A DNA stretch of 64,000 nt from an uncultured Hungatella sp. (lineage in GTDB: Bacteria > Bacillota > Clostridia > Lachnospirales > Lachnospiraceae), in contig CAMUJH010000002.1 of the NCBI GenBank assembly GCA_947089145.1, positions 90,146 to 154,145 on the forward strand, in the 5' to 3' direction. Under the pieces are notes generated by a model. That model was given only the letters and a program-made list of their open reading frames with translations. It did no database searches and was not told the DNA's origin. Shown one piece after another: positions 46,269 to 55,166 of the stretch. Positions within the stretch are counted from its first letter, which is position 1. Each line of letters starts with the position of its first letter. A program made the position numbers and the translations under genes.

Positions 46269-46664
46269 TTACAGCTGGATCTTGTAATCCTCAGAGCCTT
46301 TCCCATTAACCGCATAATATGCAACATTCTCCTCCGGTTTGATATAAACATCCATAGACTCAATCACCCCGTCAGGATTCGCTTCCGTGTAAGCCTTCTT
46401 TGCCGCTTCCATCACATCCTTTGCAGCAATATTCCTGCCGCCGAACTGAATGGTTACCGACATCTCCGGCTCCTCGGCCTTCTTAGCCGCGCTCTTTTTT
46501 GCAGCGGTTTTCTTAGGCGCCTCGGCCTTATCTGCCTCTTCCTTTACGGCCTCTGTTTTCTTAGCTGCCGTCTTTCTGGCTGTCGTCTTCTTAGCCGCTG
46601 TCTCTTTGATCTCTGTTGCCTCTGCTGCCAACGGCTCCTCTGCTACTTTTTTAGGTCTTGCCAT
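46269..46664 (-). CDS. DUF6465 family protein with Lys/Ala-rich N-terminus
   Basis: 131 residues. Residues 1-65 are a KKTAAKK-type low-complexity region like the tails of histone-like proteins. Residues 68-131 form a compact domain (MSVTIQFGGRNIAAKDVMEAAKKAY...) seen in the DUF6465 family of Lachnospiraceae. Function is unknown; the basic tail suggests nucleic-acid contact. AGGAGG precedes the ATG, with a strong promoter and its own terminator, so it is a well-expressed single gene. Confidence 0.82.
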   Translation of the reverse strand: MARPKKVAEEPLAAEATEIKETAAKKTTARKTAAKKTEAVKEEADKAEAPKKTAAKKSAAKKAEEPEMSVTIQFGGRNIAAKDVMEAAKKAYTEANPDGVIESMDVYIKPEENVAYYAVNGKGSEDYKIQL

Positions 46665-46758
46665 CTCATAATCCTCCTGAAATACTTGTTTTGATTTTCA
46701 ATATATTTTATCCTAATCCTCGCTGTCTGTCTCAATTTTGTCAATTTGCAATGGTTGA

Positions 46759-46787
46759 AGTATAGACCAGTTTTTACGATTTGTCAA
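46759..46787 (-). promoter_or_regulatory. Promoter of the DUF6465 gene
   Basis: TTGACA, 17 bp, TATACT on the minus strand, about 95 bases before the start. Confidence 0.8.
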
Positions 46788-46796
46788 CCTAACCTG

Positions 46797-47750
46797 CTAA
46801 AATACGCTGTTTTGCACGTATTTTCCATGAAAAATCCCCTGATACAAGCCATTTTCACGAAACTTTTTCGCGATGGTATTGAGAACCAGACGTTTGTTGC
46901 CGCTCCAAAGCGGTTCCACAAGCAGGGCTTTAGGGCCGTCGCCGCTGATACGGTGAATTACCACGGACTGGGGAAGGCGGGCTATGGCTTCCACCACCAG
47001 GTCTGTATATTCCTCCAGGGAGAGAACCGGGAAAGGCTCTGTCTCATACACCGAGGCCAGCCTGGTTCCTTTCAGTATATGAAGCAGCTGCAGTTTTATT
47101 CCGTCTGCCGGAATCCGTCCAAGATAGTCAACAGTCTCAAGCATCATTTCCCTGTTCTCCCCCGGAAGGCCCAGGATCACATGGACCACCACGGTAATCC
47201 CCTCTTCCTTCAGCCTTCTGTATGCATCCTCAAATACAGGCAGTTTATAGCCTCTGCCAATGAACTGAGCCGTTCTTTCATGAATCGTCTGAAGCCCCAG
47301 TTCCACCCACACCGACTTTCTCTGATTCAGCTTTCCCAAAAGTCTTACCGTATCCTCAGGCAGGCAGTCCGGCCTTGTTCCCACAGACAGTCCGGCCACC
47401 AGCGGATGCCCTATGGCTTTCGAAAACAGCTGCTCCAAATATCCGGTCGGTGCGTAGGTGTTGGTATAAGACTGAAAATAGGCAATAAACGGCCCTTCGC
47501 TTCCAATTTTGCCGGCCACCTGCCGCCTGGCTTTTTCAATCTGCTGCCATACATTTTCACAGCCGCCGGACGCTGCCGCAAAGTCCCCGGAACCGCCCTG
47601 GCTGCAGAAAATACATCCCCCTGTTCCCAGAGTGCCGTCCCGGTTGGGGCAGGTCATTCCCCCGTCCAGTGCCAGCTTATAGACCTTTTTGCCAAACTGC
47701 TTCTTAAGTTCATAGTCCAGGCTGCGGTAAGGCTTCTCACCCCAGCGCAT
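46797..47750 (-). CDS. Radical SAM protein, YhcC/TIGR01212 family
   Basis: 317 residues. The N-terminal cysteine cluster CPNRDGTLGTGGCIFC binds the 4Fe-4S cluster used with S-adenosylmethionine. GLQTIHERTAQFIGRGY and VHVILGLPGE are typical of this family. The precise reaction is not established. The start overlaps the upstream MATE gene by 14 bases and lacks a close Shine-Dalgarno, so it is probably coupled to it. Confidence 0.9.
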   Translation of the reverse strand: MRWGEKPYRSLDYELKKQFGKKVYKLALDGGMTCPNRDGTLGTGGCIFCSQGGSGDFAAASGGCENVWQQIEKARRQVAGKIGSEGPFIAYFQSYTNTYAPTGYLEQLFSKAIGHPLVAGLSVGTRPDCLPEDTVRLLGKLNQRKSVWVELGLQTIHERTAQFIGRGYKLPVFEDAYRRLKEEGITVVVHVILGLPGENREMMLETVDYLGRIPADGIKLQLLHILKGTRLASVYETEPFPVLSLEEYTDLVVEAIARLPQSVVIHRISGDGPKALLVEPLWSGNKRLVLNTIAKKFRENGLYQGIFHGKYVQNSVF

Positions 47751-49173
47751 GAAAGCTTTTCTGTCTCTTTCCTTTTAGGTTCCCCAAAGTCTCTGCCTGC
47801 CTTTCCTCCCCCGGACTTACTGCCCCCGGCATCATTTTCTGCAGCCGCCTTATAACGTGGAAATAGGCTGGAATCAAGAACAGATCAGCGGCAATCCACG
47901 CTGCCGGGTTGGCCAGGCATGCCCCTGCATATCCGAAAACGGGAACCAGGCAGAAGCCTACCAGAGATCTTGCCGCCATCTCGCAGACCCCTGCTACAAT
48001 AGCCAGCTTGGAAAATCCCAGCCCCTGAATCATGAAACGCACAATATTCACAAGGGCCAGAGGGAAATACATGGCAGAATTGGTCAGCAAAAATCTTCTG
48101 GCATTGGCAAGGATTTCCGTTTCTTTGGCGTCCACAAACAGTAGGGCAATGGTATCGCTGAACAGATACAGGATCATAAATGCGCCTGCTGCATAAATCG
48201 CCCCCAGCAGAATGCAGTCTCTCATCCCCTGTCCGATCCGGTCGAGCCGCCTTGCTCCCATATTCTGTCCCCCGTAAGTTGCCATGGTAGCTCCCATGGC
48301 GTCAAACGGGCAGCAGAAAAACATGCTGACTTTGCTGCCTGCGGTTACGGATGCCACTGCCACAGAGCCAAGAGTGTTTACTGCCGTCTGTATTACCACG
48401 CTTCCAATGGCTGTAATGGAATACTGAAGCCCCATGGGGATTCCCATATTGCAGAGGGTCTTCATGGCATTCAGATCAGGCTTCATCTCGTCCTTCTCCA
48501 TCTTCAGAATGGTAAATTTCTTTTTCATGTACAGCAGGCACAAAACACCTGACACTGCCTGGGAGATCACTGTAGCCCAAGCCGCACCTGATACCCCCAT
48601 GCCCAGAACCACAATGGTAAATAAATCCAGGGCCACATTCAGCACGGAAGATATCAGCAGAAAATAAAGGGGCGTGGTGCTGTCTCCCATTGATCGGATA
48701 ATGCCTGACAGCATATTGTAAAGATAGGTTACGGGTATTCCTAAAAAAATCACAAAAATATAGGCATAGGCCCCACCCATAATGTCCTCTGGCGTCTTCA
48801 TCAGCACCAGAATATTTCTGCACAAAAGGCACACGGCCACTGTCATGACTGCTGCAAATCCAGCCGCCAGATATGCGCTGTTGGCCACGTACCTGCGCAG
48901 GGCCGTATCATTCTTCTCGCCGAACTTCTGAGCCACGGGAATGGCGAAACCGCTGCAGATTCCCATACAGAAGCCGATTATCATAAAGTTAATGGAACCT
49001 GTGGAGCCTACAGACGCCAGCGCCTGAACCCCCAGATATTTTCCTACGATGATGGTATCCATCATACTGTAAAACTGCTGAAACAGAAGCCCGAACAGCA
49101 TAGGTACCAGAAAGCCAAGAATCAGTTTCATAGGCGACCCGCTGGTCATATCTTTCGTTGCCTTTCCAGCCAT
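47737..49173 (-). CDS. MATE family efflux transporter with attenuator leader
   Basis: 478 residues with about twelve membrane segments in two related halves. Typical MATE features are FQQFYSMMDTIIVGKYLG at the start and GGQNMGARRLDR in the middle. It exports cationic drugs or metabolites with sodium or proton coupling. GGGAGG is nine bases before the ATG. The 200-base leader contains competing hairpins and a terminator. It overlaps the radical SAM gene downstream. Confidence 0.93.
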   Translation of the reverse strand: MAGKATKDMTSGSPMKLILGFLVPMLFGLLFQQFYSMMDTIIVGKYLGVQALASVGSTGSINFMIIGFCMGICSGFAIPVAQKFGEKNDTALRRYVANSAYLAAGFAAVMTVAVCLLCRNILVLMKTPEDIMGGAYAYIFVIFLGIPVTYLYNMLSGIIRSMGDSTTPLYFLLISSVLNVALDLFTIVVLGMGVSGAAWATVISQAVSGVLCLLYMKKKFTILKMEKDEMKPDLNAMKTLCNMGIPMGLQYSITAIGSVVIQTAVNTLGSVAVASVTAGSKVSMFFCCPFDAMGATMATYGGQNMGARRLDRIGQGMRDCILLGAIYAAGAFMILYLFSDTIALLFVDAKETEILANARRFLLTNSAMYFPLALVNIVRFMIQGLGFSKLAIVAGVCEMAARSLVGFCLVPVFGYAGACLANPAAWIAADLFLIPAYFHVIRRLQKMMPGAVSPGEERQAETLGNLKGKRQKSFHALG

Positions 49174-49174
49174 A

Positions 49175-49371
49175 ATTCATTTCCTCCCTCACTTTAAAAA
49201 CCCGCCGCCCATCAGGCGGCATGCATTCAGCTATGCCCAATGTGCCCGCCAGGCCTTCCTGGGCGGCATCGCGTCCCCAACCGGGCCCATAGGGGTTTGC
49301 TTTGTCATGCAGGATGCCCCCTCTTCTTCTGCCCGGGACATCCAGCTTCAATGGTTTCTTCATGCTACAGA
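49175..49371 (-). ncRNA. Structured attenuator leader of the MATE gene, possible guanidine-IV riboswitch
   Basis: Read 5' to 3' on the minus strand: a hairpin GGATGTCC...GGGGGCATCC; then AAAGCAAACCCC-loop-GGGGACGCGATGCC with the self-complementary loop GGGCCC; then a stem GCCGCCCAGG/CCTGGCGGGC; then GGCAT...ATGCC; then the terminator. The upstream GCCGCCC is complementary to the GGGCGGC half of the terminator, so an antiterminator can form. MATE (mepA) genes in Clostridia are known carriers of guanidine-IV riboswitches, but I could not verify the consensus by eye. Confidence 0.5.
49196..49220 (-). terminator. Attenuator terminator before the MATE gene
   Basis: GCCGCC, TGAT and GGGCGGC, then GGGTTTTT on the minus strand, 22 bases before the start codon and downstream of the promoter. 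Confidence 0.8.
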
Positions 49372-49377
49372 GTCCTA

Positions 49378-49405
49378 AGTTTATCACATTCCAGCATTTT
49401 TGCAA
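49378..49405 (-). promoter_or_regulatory. Promoter of the MATE leader
   Basis: TTGCAA, 16 bp, TAAACT; start of transcription expected near 49371. Confidence 0.65.
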
Positions 49406-49449
49406 GTAGAAACTCATATGCTTTTACAAAACAATTTTGGGAGTTTTTT

Positions 49450-50274
49450 ATGAAAACTCTGTCCTTTTACATAAAAAAAACTGTGGAACTGGTATTCCTG
49501 GCTGCCTTATGCTTCTGTCTTGGAGACAGCGCCGCCAGAATCGGGGAACAGTATCCGTTTATTACGGTAAGCGCCTCCGCCGACGGAAACTGGGGGCTAA
49601 GCTTCCAGCAGGAGGGGAAGCCTCCGGTTGCCAACGCCCCGGCGGAATATCTGAAACAGTTTAATGCCTACTATATAAATCAGACTGATGAAAAAGTCAT
49701 CTACCTGACTTTTGACGCAGGATATGAAAACGGCAATACCCCTGCGATTCTGGACGCACTGAAAAAGCATCAGGCCACGGCCACGTTTTTCCTGGTAGGG
49801 AATTACCTGGAAACCAGTCCGGATCTGGTAAAGCGAATGGTATCCGAAGGCCACAATGTGGGAAATCACACATATCATCATCCGGATATGTCCAAAATTT
49901 CCACCCCTCAGTCATTTTCCAAAGAACTGCAGGATCTGGAAGCGCTGTATCAGCAGGTAACAGGACAGCCTATGAAAAAATATTACCGCCCGCCCCAGGG
50001 AAAATACAGCGAATCAAATCTGCAGATGGCAAAAGATCTGGGATATCACACCTTTTTCTGGAGCCTGGCCTATGTGGACTGGTATGAAGACAAACAGCCT
50101 TCAAAAGAGGATGCCTTCAAAAAGCTTCTGGGACGCATCCATCCCGGGGCAGTGGTTCTCCTCCACAGTACTTCCAAAACCAATGGGGAAATATTAGATG
50201 AACTTCTAACCAAGTGGGAGGAAATGGGGTACCGGTTCGGTTCTTTGGATGATTTGGTATCGCCAGCCCCGTAA
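49450..50274 (+). CDS. Polysaccharide deacetylase, PdaA-like
   Basis: 274 residues. A membrane or signal segment (VELVFLAALCFCLG) is followed by a NodB-homology domain: motif 1 TFDAGYENGNT (the second aspartate replaced by alanine, as in PdaA), motif 2 NHTYHHPDM, motif 3 YRPPQGKYS, then FFWSLAYVDW and LLHSTSKTN. PdaA-type enzymes deacetylate N-acetylmuramic acid during formation of spore-cortex muramic lactam, so a sporulation role is likely. The ATG at 49450 has GGGAG six bases upstream. It is divergent from the MATE leader. Confidence 0.9.
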   Translation: MKTLSFYIKKTVELVFLAALCFCLGDSAARIGEQYPFITVSASADGNWGLSFQQEGKPPVANAPAEYLKQFNAYYINQTDEKVIYLTFDAGYENGNTPAILDALKKHQATATFFLVGNYLETSPDLVKRMVSEGHNVGNHTYHHPDMSKISTPQSFSKELQDLEALYQQVTGQPMKKYYRPPQGKYSESNLQMAKDLGYHTFFWSLAYVDWYEDKQPSKEDAFKKLLGRIHPGAVVLLHSTSKTNGEILDELLTKWEEMGYRFGSLDDLVSPAP

Positions 50275-50292
50275 ACTTTCGCAAAATCATGC

Positions 50293-50323
50293 TTGACCTA
50301 AACCTGACTTTATCCTATATACT
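50293..50323 (+). promoter_or_regulatory. Promoter of the DUF362 gene
   Basis: TTGACC followed by TATATA at 17 bp or TATACT at 19 bp, about 120 bases before the start. The leader between shows a weak hairpin only. Confidence 0.5.
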
Positions 50324-50441
50324 GGATAAACAAACTAATGCTGCCTTGCGTAGACAGCCGGTGCTTTATTCACCGGAATTTCCGCAAGACAGTGGTAGTT
50401 CCCCCAGTTGGAGGAATTTTAAGAACAGGAGGCTACAAAGT

Positions 50442-51305
50442 ATGGCAAAATCTAAAGTTTATTTCACAAAAACTCTTACCAGTGAAGCGGTCGTTCAACT
50501 GTACGAGGCTTTGGGCATTTCTCTCCCAGGAAAAGTGGCGGTAAAACTTCATTCCGGCGAAGTGGGAAACCAGAATTTCATCCGCCCTCCGTTTCTAAAA
50601 CCTGTTATTGACCGTGTAAAGGGGACTATTGTAGAGTGCAATACTGCTTATGAAGGGAAGCGGGACACCACAAAGGCCCATTGGGAAACCATGAAGCTTC
50701 ACGGCTGGACAGATATTGCCCCGGTGGATATTATGGATGAGGAAGGGGAGCTGGAACTGTCCATTGACGGCGGAAAGAAGATTCAGAAAAATTATGTTGG
50801 AAGCCATCTGTCCAACTATGACTCCATGCTGGTACTGTCCCATTTTAAAGGCCACCCCATGGGCGGCTTCGGCGGCGCGCTGAAGAACATCTCCATCGGC
50901 ATCGCCTCCTCTCACGGAAAAGCCTACATCCACGGCGTGGGAGTACCGGAAGATTTCTGGAACTCAGACCATGACTCCTTCCTGGAATCCATGGCCGATG
51001 CAGCTAAGTCCATTGTAGAATACTTTGACGGCAAGATGGCATTTATTAACATTATGCGCAATATGTCTGTTGACTGTGACTGCTGTGCCGTAGCCGAAGA
51101 CCCGAAGATTGGGGACATCGGCATTCTGGCGTCCTTAGATCCCATTGCCCTGGATCAGGCCTGCCTGGATCTGGTATATTCCAGCGACGATCCTGGCAAA
51201 GGCCACCTGATTGAAAGAATTGAGTCCAGAAACGGAATCCACACCGTAGAGGCTGCTGCTGAATTAGGCTTCGGCAGCAGGGATTATGAACTGATTACCT
51301 TATAA
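50442..51305 (+). CDS. DUF362 domain protein
   Basis: 287 residues from the ATG with AGGAGG nine bases upstream. The DUF362 fold is seen in VAVKLHSGEVGNQNFIRP, LSHFKGHPMGGFGGALKNI and MSVDCDCCAVAEDP, the last a cysteine cluster (D-C-D-C-C). The C-terminal ferredoxin domain found in some relatives is absent. Function is not established; DUF362 proteins are often placed with iron-sulfur proteins. It stands alone with a strong terminator after it. Confidence 0.88.
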   Translation: MAKSKVYFTKTLTSEAVVQLYEALGISLPGKVAVKLHSGEVGNQNFIRPPFLKPVIDRVKGTIVECNTAYEGKRDTTKAHWETMKLHGWTDIAPVDIMDEEGELELSIDGGKKIQKNYVGSHLSNYDSMLVLSHFKGHPMGGFGGALKNISIGIASSHGKAYIHGVGVPEDFWNSDHDSFLESMADAAKSIVEYFDGKMAFINIMRNMSVDCDCCAVAEDPKIGDIGILASLDPIALDQACLDLVYSSDDPGKGHLIERIESRNGIHTVEAAAELGFGSRDYELITL

Positions 51306-51344
51306 TTCAGCTGCTCTCCGTTTCGAACACCGTGTGTTGATTGA

Positions 51345-51385
51345 AAAAGGTTTCGTCCTCCAGGTAATGGGGGACGAAACCTTTT
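51345..51385. terminator. Bidirectional terminator
   Basis: 14-bp perfect stem AAAAGGTTTCGTCC / GGACGAAACCTTTT with a 13-base loop, between the convergent DUF362 and patatin genes. Confidence 0.9.
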
Positions 51386-51414
51386 ATGCCGTCTCATCTG
51401 CACTGCGGCTGCCG

Positions 51415-52287
51415 TCACATCGCTCTTTGTTCCAAAAACACCTCCAGATTCCCCAGGTTCCGTATGGCGTCCTTTCTTCCCATATCGTATACCCGCTGAA
51501 TCTCCTCCGGGTCATGGCAGGTGCGCCCCATGCTTAATTCCTCTGTAGGGCTGATAACAAATGCCTTTCCCTCCTCCTCCAGCCGCCGGATCAGTTTTCT
51601 AGCATTATTGTACGATTTATGGCGTTTTTTCAGAGCTGCGGCAAACTTTGGATATTTCCGGTAATACAGGCCAGCCAGCATCCCGTATTCCGGCTCCTTC
51701 ACATAATCTCTGCGCCGCGTCAGCACCACCACGTTCCGTCCGTATCCCATTTTCATAAAGGCATGCACTGGTATGCTGTCTGTGCATCCGCCGTCCAGCA
51801 TCCTCTTTCCTTCCGTCTCCACAATCCGGGATACATAGGGCAAAGATGCCGATGCCCGCAGCAGGTCAATCTGTCTTTTCATATCCGTAATTTGTAAATA
51901 TTCCGCCTTCCCTGTATCCACATTGCTGCAGGTCACATAGTACTTTATATCTGACTTCCCAAAGGCTTCATAGTCATAAGGATCGAGGTTCTCCGGCAGT
52001 TCATGGTAGCAAAACTGCTCATCCACAATATCTCCTGTCTTTATCATATTATAAAGGCTCATAAAGCGCTTATCTTGGCAGTACTTCTTATAGTATCGGA
52101 TGCTGCGCCCCATCTGTCCTGACACATAGGAACAGCCGTGAATAGCTCCCGCCGATACTCCTATCACTCCGTCAAAAGAAATATTGTGTTCCAGAAACAC
52201 GTCCAGAACCCCTGCCGTATAAATCCCACGCATACCGCCGCCTTCCAGCACCAGACCTGTCTTTTCATTGCCGGCCTGCTTCTCCAT
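51415..52287 (-). CDS. Patatin-like phospholipase
   Basis: 290 residues. Oxyanion loop EGGGMRG, nucleophile motif GVSAG and the dyad aspartate in LDGGCTDSIPV are all present, so the lipase is probably active. There is no signal peptide, so it is cytosolic or membrane-peripheral, of the YjjU-like group. The ATG at 52287 has GGGAGG upstream. It is the last gene on this strand before the terminator and follows the second MATE gene by 84 bases. Confidence 0.92.
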   Translation of the reverse strand: MEKQAGNEKTGLVLEGGGMRGIYTAGVLDVFLEHNISFDGVIGVSAGAIHGCSYVSGQMGRSIRYYKKYCQDKRFMSLYNMIKTGDIVDEQFCYHELPENLDPYDYEAFGKSDIKYYVTCSNVDTGKAEYLQITDMKRQIDLLRASASLPYVSRIVETEGKRMLDGGCTDSIPVHAFMKMGYGRNVVVLTRRRDYVKEPEYGMLAGLYYRKYPKFAAALKKRHKSYNNARKLIRRLEEEGKAFVISPTEELSMGRTCHDPEEIQRVYDMGRKDAIRNLGNLEVFLEQRAM

Positions 52288-52371
52288 TGTTATCTTCCTC
52301 CCTTCTGCAGTGCTCCGCATCGCATAACCTTTCAAATCTCTTAATGCCTGAAAACTATAAGGCAGTCCTGC

Positions 52372-53733
52372 TTATGTTTTTCTAAACGATTTTATATAGC
52401 TGTCATGATAAAACGTATACACCAGCTGAGCCGTCATCACGCACCAGATGACAGGCTCGCAGAGAATCACTGCCATATACTGAAATCTGGGTATAAACAC
52501 CACCACAAAAATAATTTTTCCAAAAAATTCAATAATGCTGGAAACCAGCGGCAGAAGTTTCTGCCCCAGCCCCTGCAGCGCACATCTGGTAGCAATCAGA
52601 ACCCCTAAAACCACATAAAAGGGAGAGACAATAAGCAGGTACCTTGCCCCGTTTTCCAGAACCGCTGCCTCTGTGGAGCCGGAAATCCATCTTACCAGAG
52701 AAGGGGCCCAAAACACCATCAGCACGGCTACCACAGCGGTCACAGCTGCATCGTAAACGCTTACATACCGGATTCCCCGGCGTATCCTGTCACCTTTGTC
52801 AGCCCCCTTATTCTGCGATACAAAGGTGCTGAATGCCATCCCCATGGTTATAACCGGCATGCTGCAGAACATATACAGCTTTCTGGCTGCCGTGTGGGCT
52901 GCGATCACCAGATAGCCCAGGCCGTTGATGCCATACTGAAGAATCACCGATCCTGCGGACACAATGCTGCTCATAAACCCCATGGAAAAGCCTTGTCCCA
53001 CCAGTTCCTTATACAGTTCCCTGTCCGCCTGAAAATGTCTTCGCTCCGGCACCAGAATCCTGCTTCTCTTTAAAATATAAAGCACGCAGAGCACGGCGGA
53101 TATGCCCTGAGATATGACCGTAGCCACTGCAGCCCCCTTTACCCCCATGTTCAGTCTGGTAATAAACAGGATATCCAGCCCAATATTAATACAGGAGGAA
53201 ATGATCAAAAACACCAGCGGCATAAAGCTGTTGCCGATAGAGCGAAGAAGCCCCGCACAGAGATTATAGGCAAACATTACCAGCACAAACAAAGTCACAG
53301 TGGATATGTAGCCGTATGCCTCGTCAATGATCTCCGGCGGCGTATTAAGCACCTTCAGCAGCGGATAAAGGCTCAGATGGCCTATAAGCGTAATTGCAAG
53401 AGAGGAAAGCAGTCCGATGACCATGGAACTGGCCACAGACTTTTTCAATTCCTCCATATCTCCCGAGCCAAAGCTTCTGGCTGTCACAATGGCCAGCCCA
53501 TTGCCGATTCCAAGGGCAAATCCCACCAGGAGTTCGTAAACAGGGGTGCAGACGCCTATGGCGGCCAGAGATGCATCACCCAGATAGTTTCCCACTATCA
53601 TGGTATCCACCGTGTTATAAAGCTGCTGAAAAATGTTGGAACCCAAAAGAGGCAGGGCAAATAAGACCAGGGACTTAAAAATAGGCCCCTGGATCATATC
53701 TACATTTTTTGCTATCCCGATTTCCTTTTTCAT
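52372..53733 (-). CDS. MATE family efflux transporter, end of Hsp70 locus B
   Basis: 453 residues, about twelve membrane segments (FQQLYNTVDTMIVGNYLG at the start, GLVRSIGNS-type and QNKGADKGDR motifs). It is a different subfamily from the MATE at 47.7-49.2 kb. It starts only 35 bases after the J/TPR/SEC-C gene with no terminator, so it is probably in the same transcript as the chaperone operon; whether that has functional meaning is unclear. Confidence 0.92.
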   Translation of the reverse strand: MKKEIGIAKNVDMIQGPIFKSLVLFALPLLGSNIFQQLYNTVDTMIVGNYLGDASLAAIGVCTPVYELLVGFALGIGNGLAIVTARSFGSGDMEELKKSVASSMVIGLLSSLAITLIGHLSLYPLLKVLNTPPEIIDEAYGYISTVTLFVLVMFAYNLCAGLLRSIGNSFMPLVFLIISSCINIGLDILFITRLNMGVKGAAVATVISQGISAVLCVLYILKRSRILVPERRHFQADRELYKELVGQGFSMGFMSSIVSAGSVILQYGINGLGYLVIAAHTAARKLYMFCSMPVITMGMAFSTFVSQNKGADKGDRIRRGIRYVSVYDAAVTAVVAVLMVFWAPSLVRWISGSTEAAVLENGARYLLIVSPFYVVLGVLIATRCALQGLGQKLLPLVSSIIEFFGKIIFVVVFIPRFQYMAVILCEPVIWCVMTAQLVYTFYHDSYIKSFRKT

Positions 53734-53768
53734 AAAGCATCACCATTCTTTCCGTCAAATTATCGGTT

Positions 53769-55166
53769 TCATTTTTTTCCGCAGCAATTCTTGTATTTTT
53801 TCCCGCTTCCGCAGGGACACGGATCGTTTCGTCCAATCTTCGGCTGAGTCCTGGTATACGTTCCCTCTTCCCCGCTCCACTGCACCTTTTCTGCAGCCGG
53901 ACGCCGATGGGGATACCAGTCATAATATAGTCCCCCTGAAATATATTTTTCCCGCCTGTCATAGTCCTTCTGGTACTGCTGCCGCAGCCGTTCCAAATCC
54001 GAAGTATGCTCCAGCGTGTACACAAAATCTTTCAGGTTCTCCCAAAAAAGGGGATATTCCTCTTTTACAATGTCAAGCTCCCTGTTAATCTTCGGATACT
54101 CCTCCAATATGCAGAGCTGTAAATCCCTCTGCACAAAGCGGGCTATGGCAGCATCTTCATGTTCGCTGCAAAATGCGTTATACGACTCCTTCATCACCTC
54201 TGACAGCCGTTTATCACTTTTCATGCGCCAATATTCCCGCTCTGATTTCACACAATTCCATTTATCCCTGAACTCGCTGGCCTCTTTCCGATTTTCCGGC
54301 ATAAGGATTTCTTCTGCTGTCTGTATCAGCTTCCCGATTACAGAATCCCTGGAGGGCTTGCCGCATTCATATACAAGGTTCATGAAAATATGCCAGATGT
54401 CCGGTTCATACTCTCTCACATAAGTCCGGTTTCTCTCAAGAAAGCCTTCAAAATCCCTGGCAGCTTCCGTAAAAGAATCATCCCCTCTGGATACCGCCAT
54501 ACACACCCGGCCTCCGTAGTTGTCCAGAAGCTCAAAGATATTGTCTCTTGGACATTTCTCCAGAATCCCACTGGCTTCCTTAAGGACAGCCATGCATTGC
54601 TCCGTCTTCCCTCTGTCCCTGCAGCACATGGCATACATATCCAGGAATTCGTAATCCCTGCATCCCTTATTGTAGCATTTCCCAAATGCCTCATAAGCCT
54701 TCTTTCCGTATCCCCGGCTGTAATAAGCCATGGCAAGCGCCCTGGCATGCCTATCGTTGTCAGGAAACAGCTTTGTCAGCCGTTCAAAATTTTTAACCGC
54801 CTTTCCCGTCTTTCCCAAATGCGCCTGACATAATGCCGCAAAATAGAGAAATCCTTCCATCTCTCCATAATGCATCAGCCCGTCTTCGGCAGTCTTTAAA
54901 GCTTCCCCATAATCATGAGCGCTCATCTGCTTCATAAGCCGTTCCCGCAGCCAGCCGCCCATTGGATCTGCGGGAAACTCCAGTTTCAAACTGTTTTCGG
55001 CTTTCTGGCCTTCATTGGCTGTCAAATTCTCATAAGCTTCCCGGATCTGCTGAAACCGCTCTGGCTCTTTCTCCGGCGTATACTGACGTACCAGTTTAAA
55101 ATATGCCCTTTTTATGGTCTTCTGATCCGCATCCCGGGGGACTCCAAGCACCTCATAGAAATCCAT
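53769..55166 (-). CDS. J-like/TPR protein with C-terminal SEC-C zinc motif, HPD replaced (locus B)
   Basis: 465 residues. Residues 2-50 are J-like ([22 protein letters not shown]...[12 protein letters not shown]), but HPD is TPE (residues 30-32). A TPR-like region follows (about 70-400). The last 22 residues are a SEC-C motif ([18 protein letters not shown]), the zinc-binding tail also found on SecA. The ATG follows the Hsp70 stop directly (TAGATG). It is the likely co-chaperone of that Hsp70; the SEC-C tail may contact ribosomes or SecB-like partners, which is inference. Confidence 0.88.
   Translation of the reverse strand: MDFYEVLGVPRDADQKTIKRAYFKLVRQYTPEKEPERFQQIREAYENLTANEGQKAENSLKLEFPADPMGGWLRERLMKQMSAHDYGEALKTAEDGLMHYGEMEGFLYFAALCQAHLGKTGKAVKNFERLTKLFPDNDRHARALAMAYYSRGYGKKAYEAFGKCYNKGCRDYEFLDMYAMCCRDRGKTEQCMAVLKEASGILEKCPRDNIFELLDNYGGRVCMAVSRGDDSFTEAARDFEGFLERNRTYVREYEPDIWHIFMNLVYECGKPSRDSVIGKLIQTAEEILMPENRKEASEFRDKWNCVKSEREYWRMKSDKRLSEVMKESYNAFCSEHEDAAIARFVQRDLQLCILEEYPKINRELDIVKEEYPLFWENLKDFVYTLEHTSDLERLRQQYQKDYDRREKYISGGLYYDWYPHRRPAAEKVQWSGEEGTYTRTQPKIGRNDPCPCGSGKKYKNCCGKK

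Noticed and set aside
49230-49320. c-di-GMP-I riboswitch in the MATE leader
   Set aside because: GCAAACC...GGGACGC is present, but the conserved ACGCAAAGCC block and the second hairpin receptor are not.
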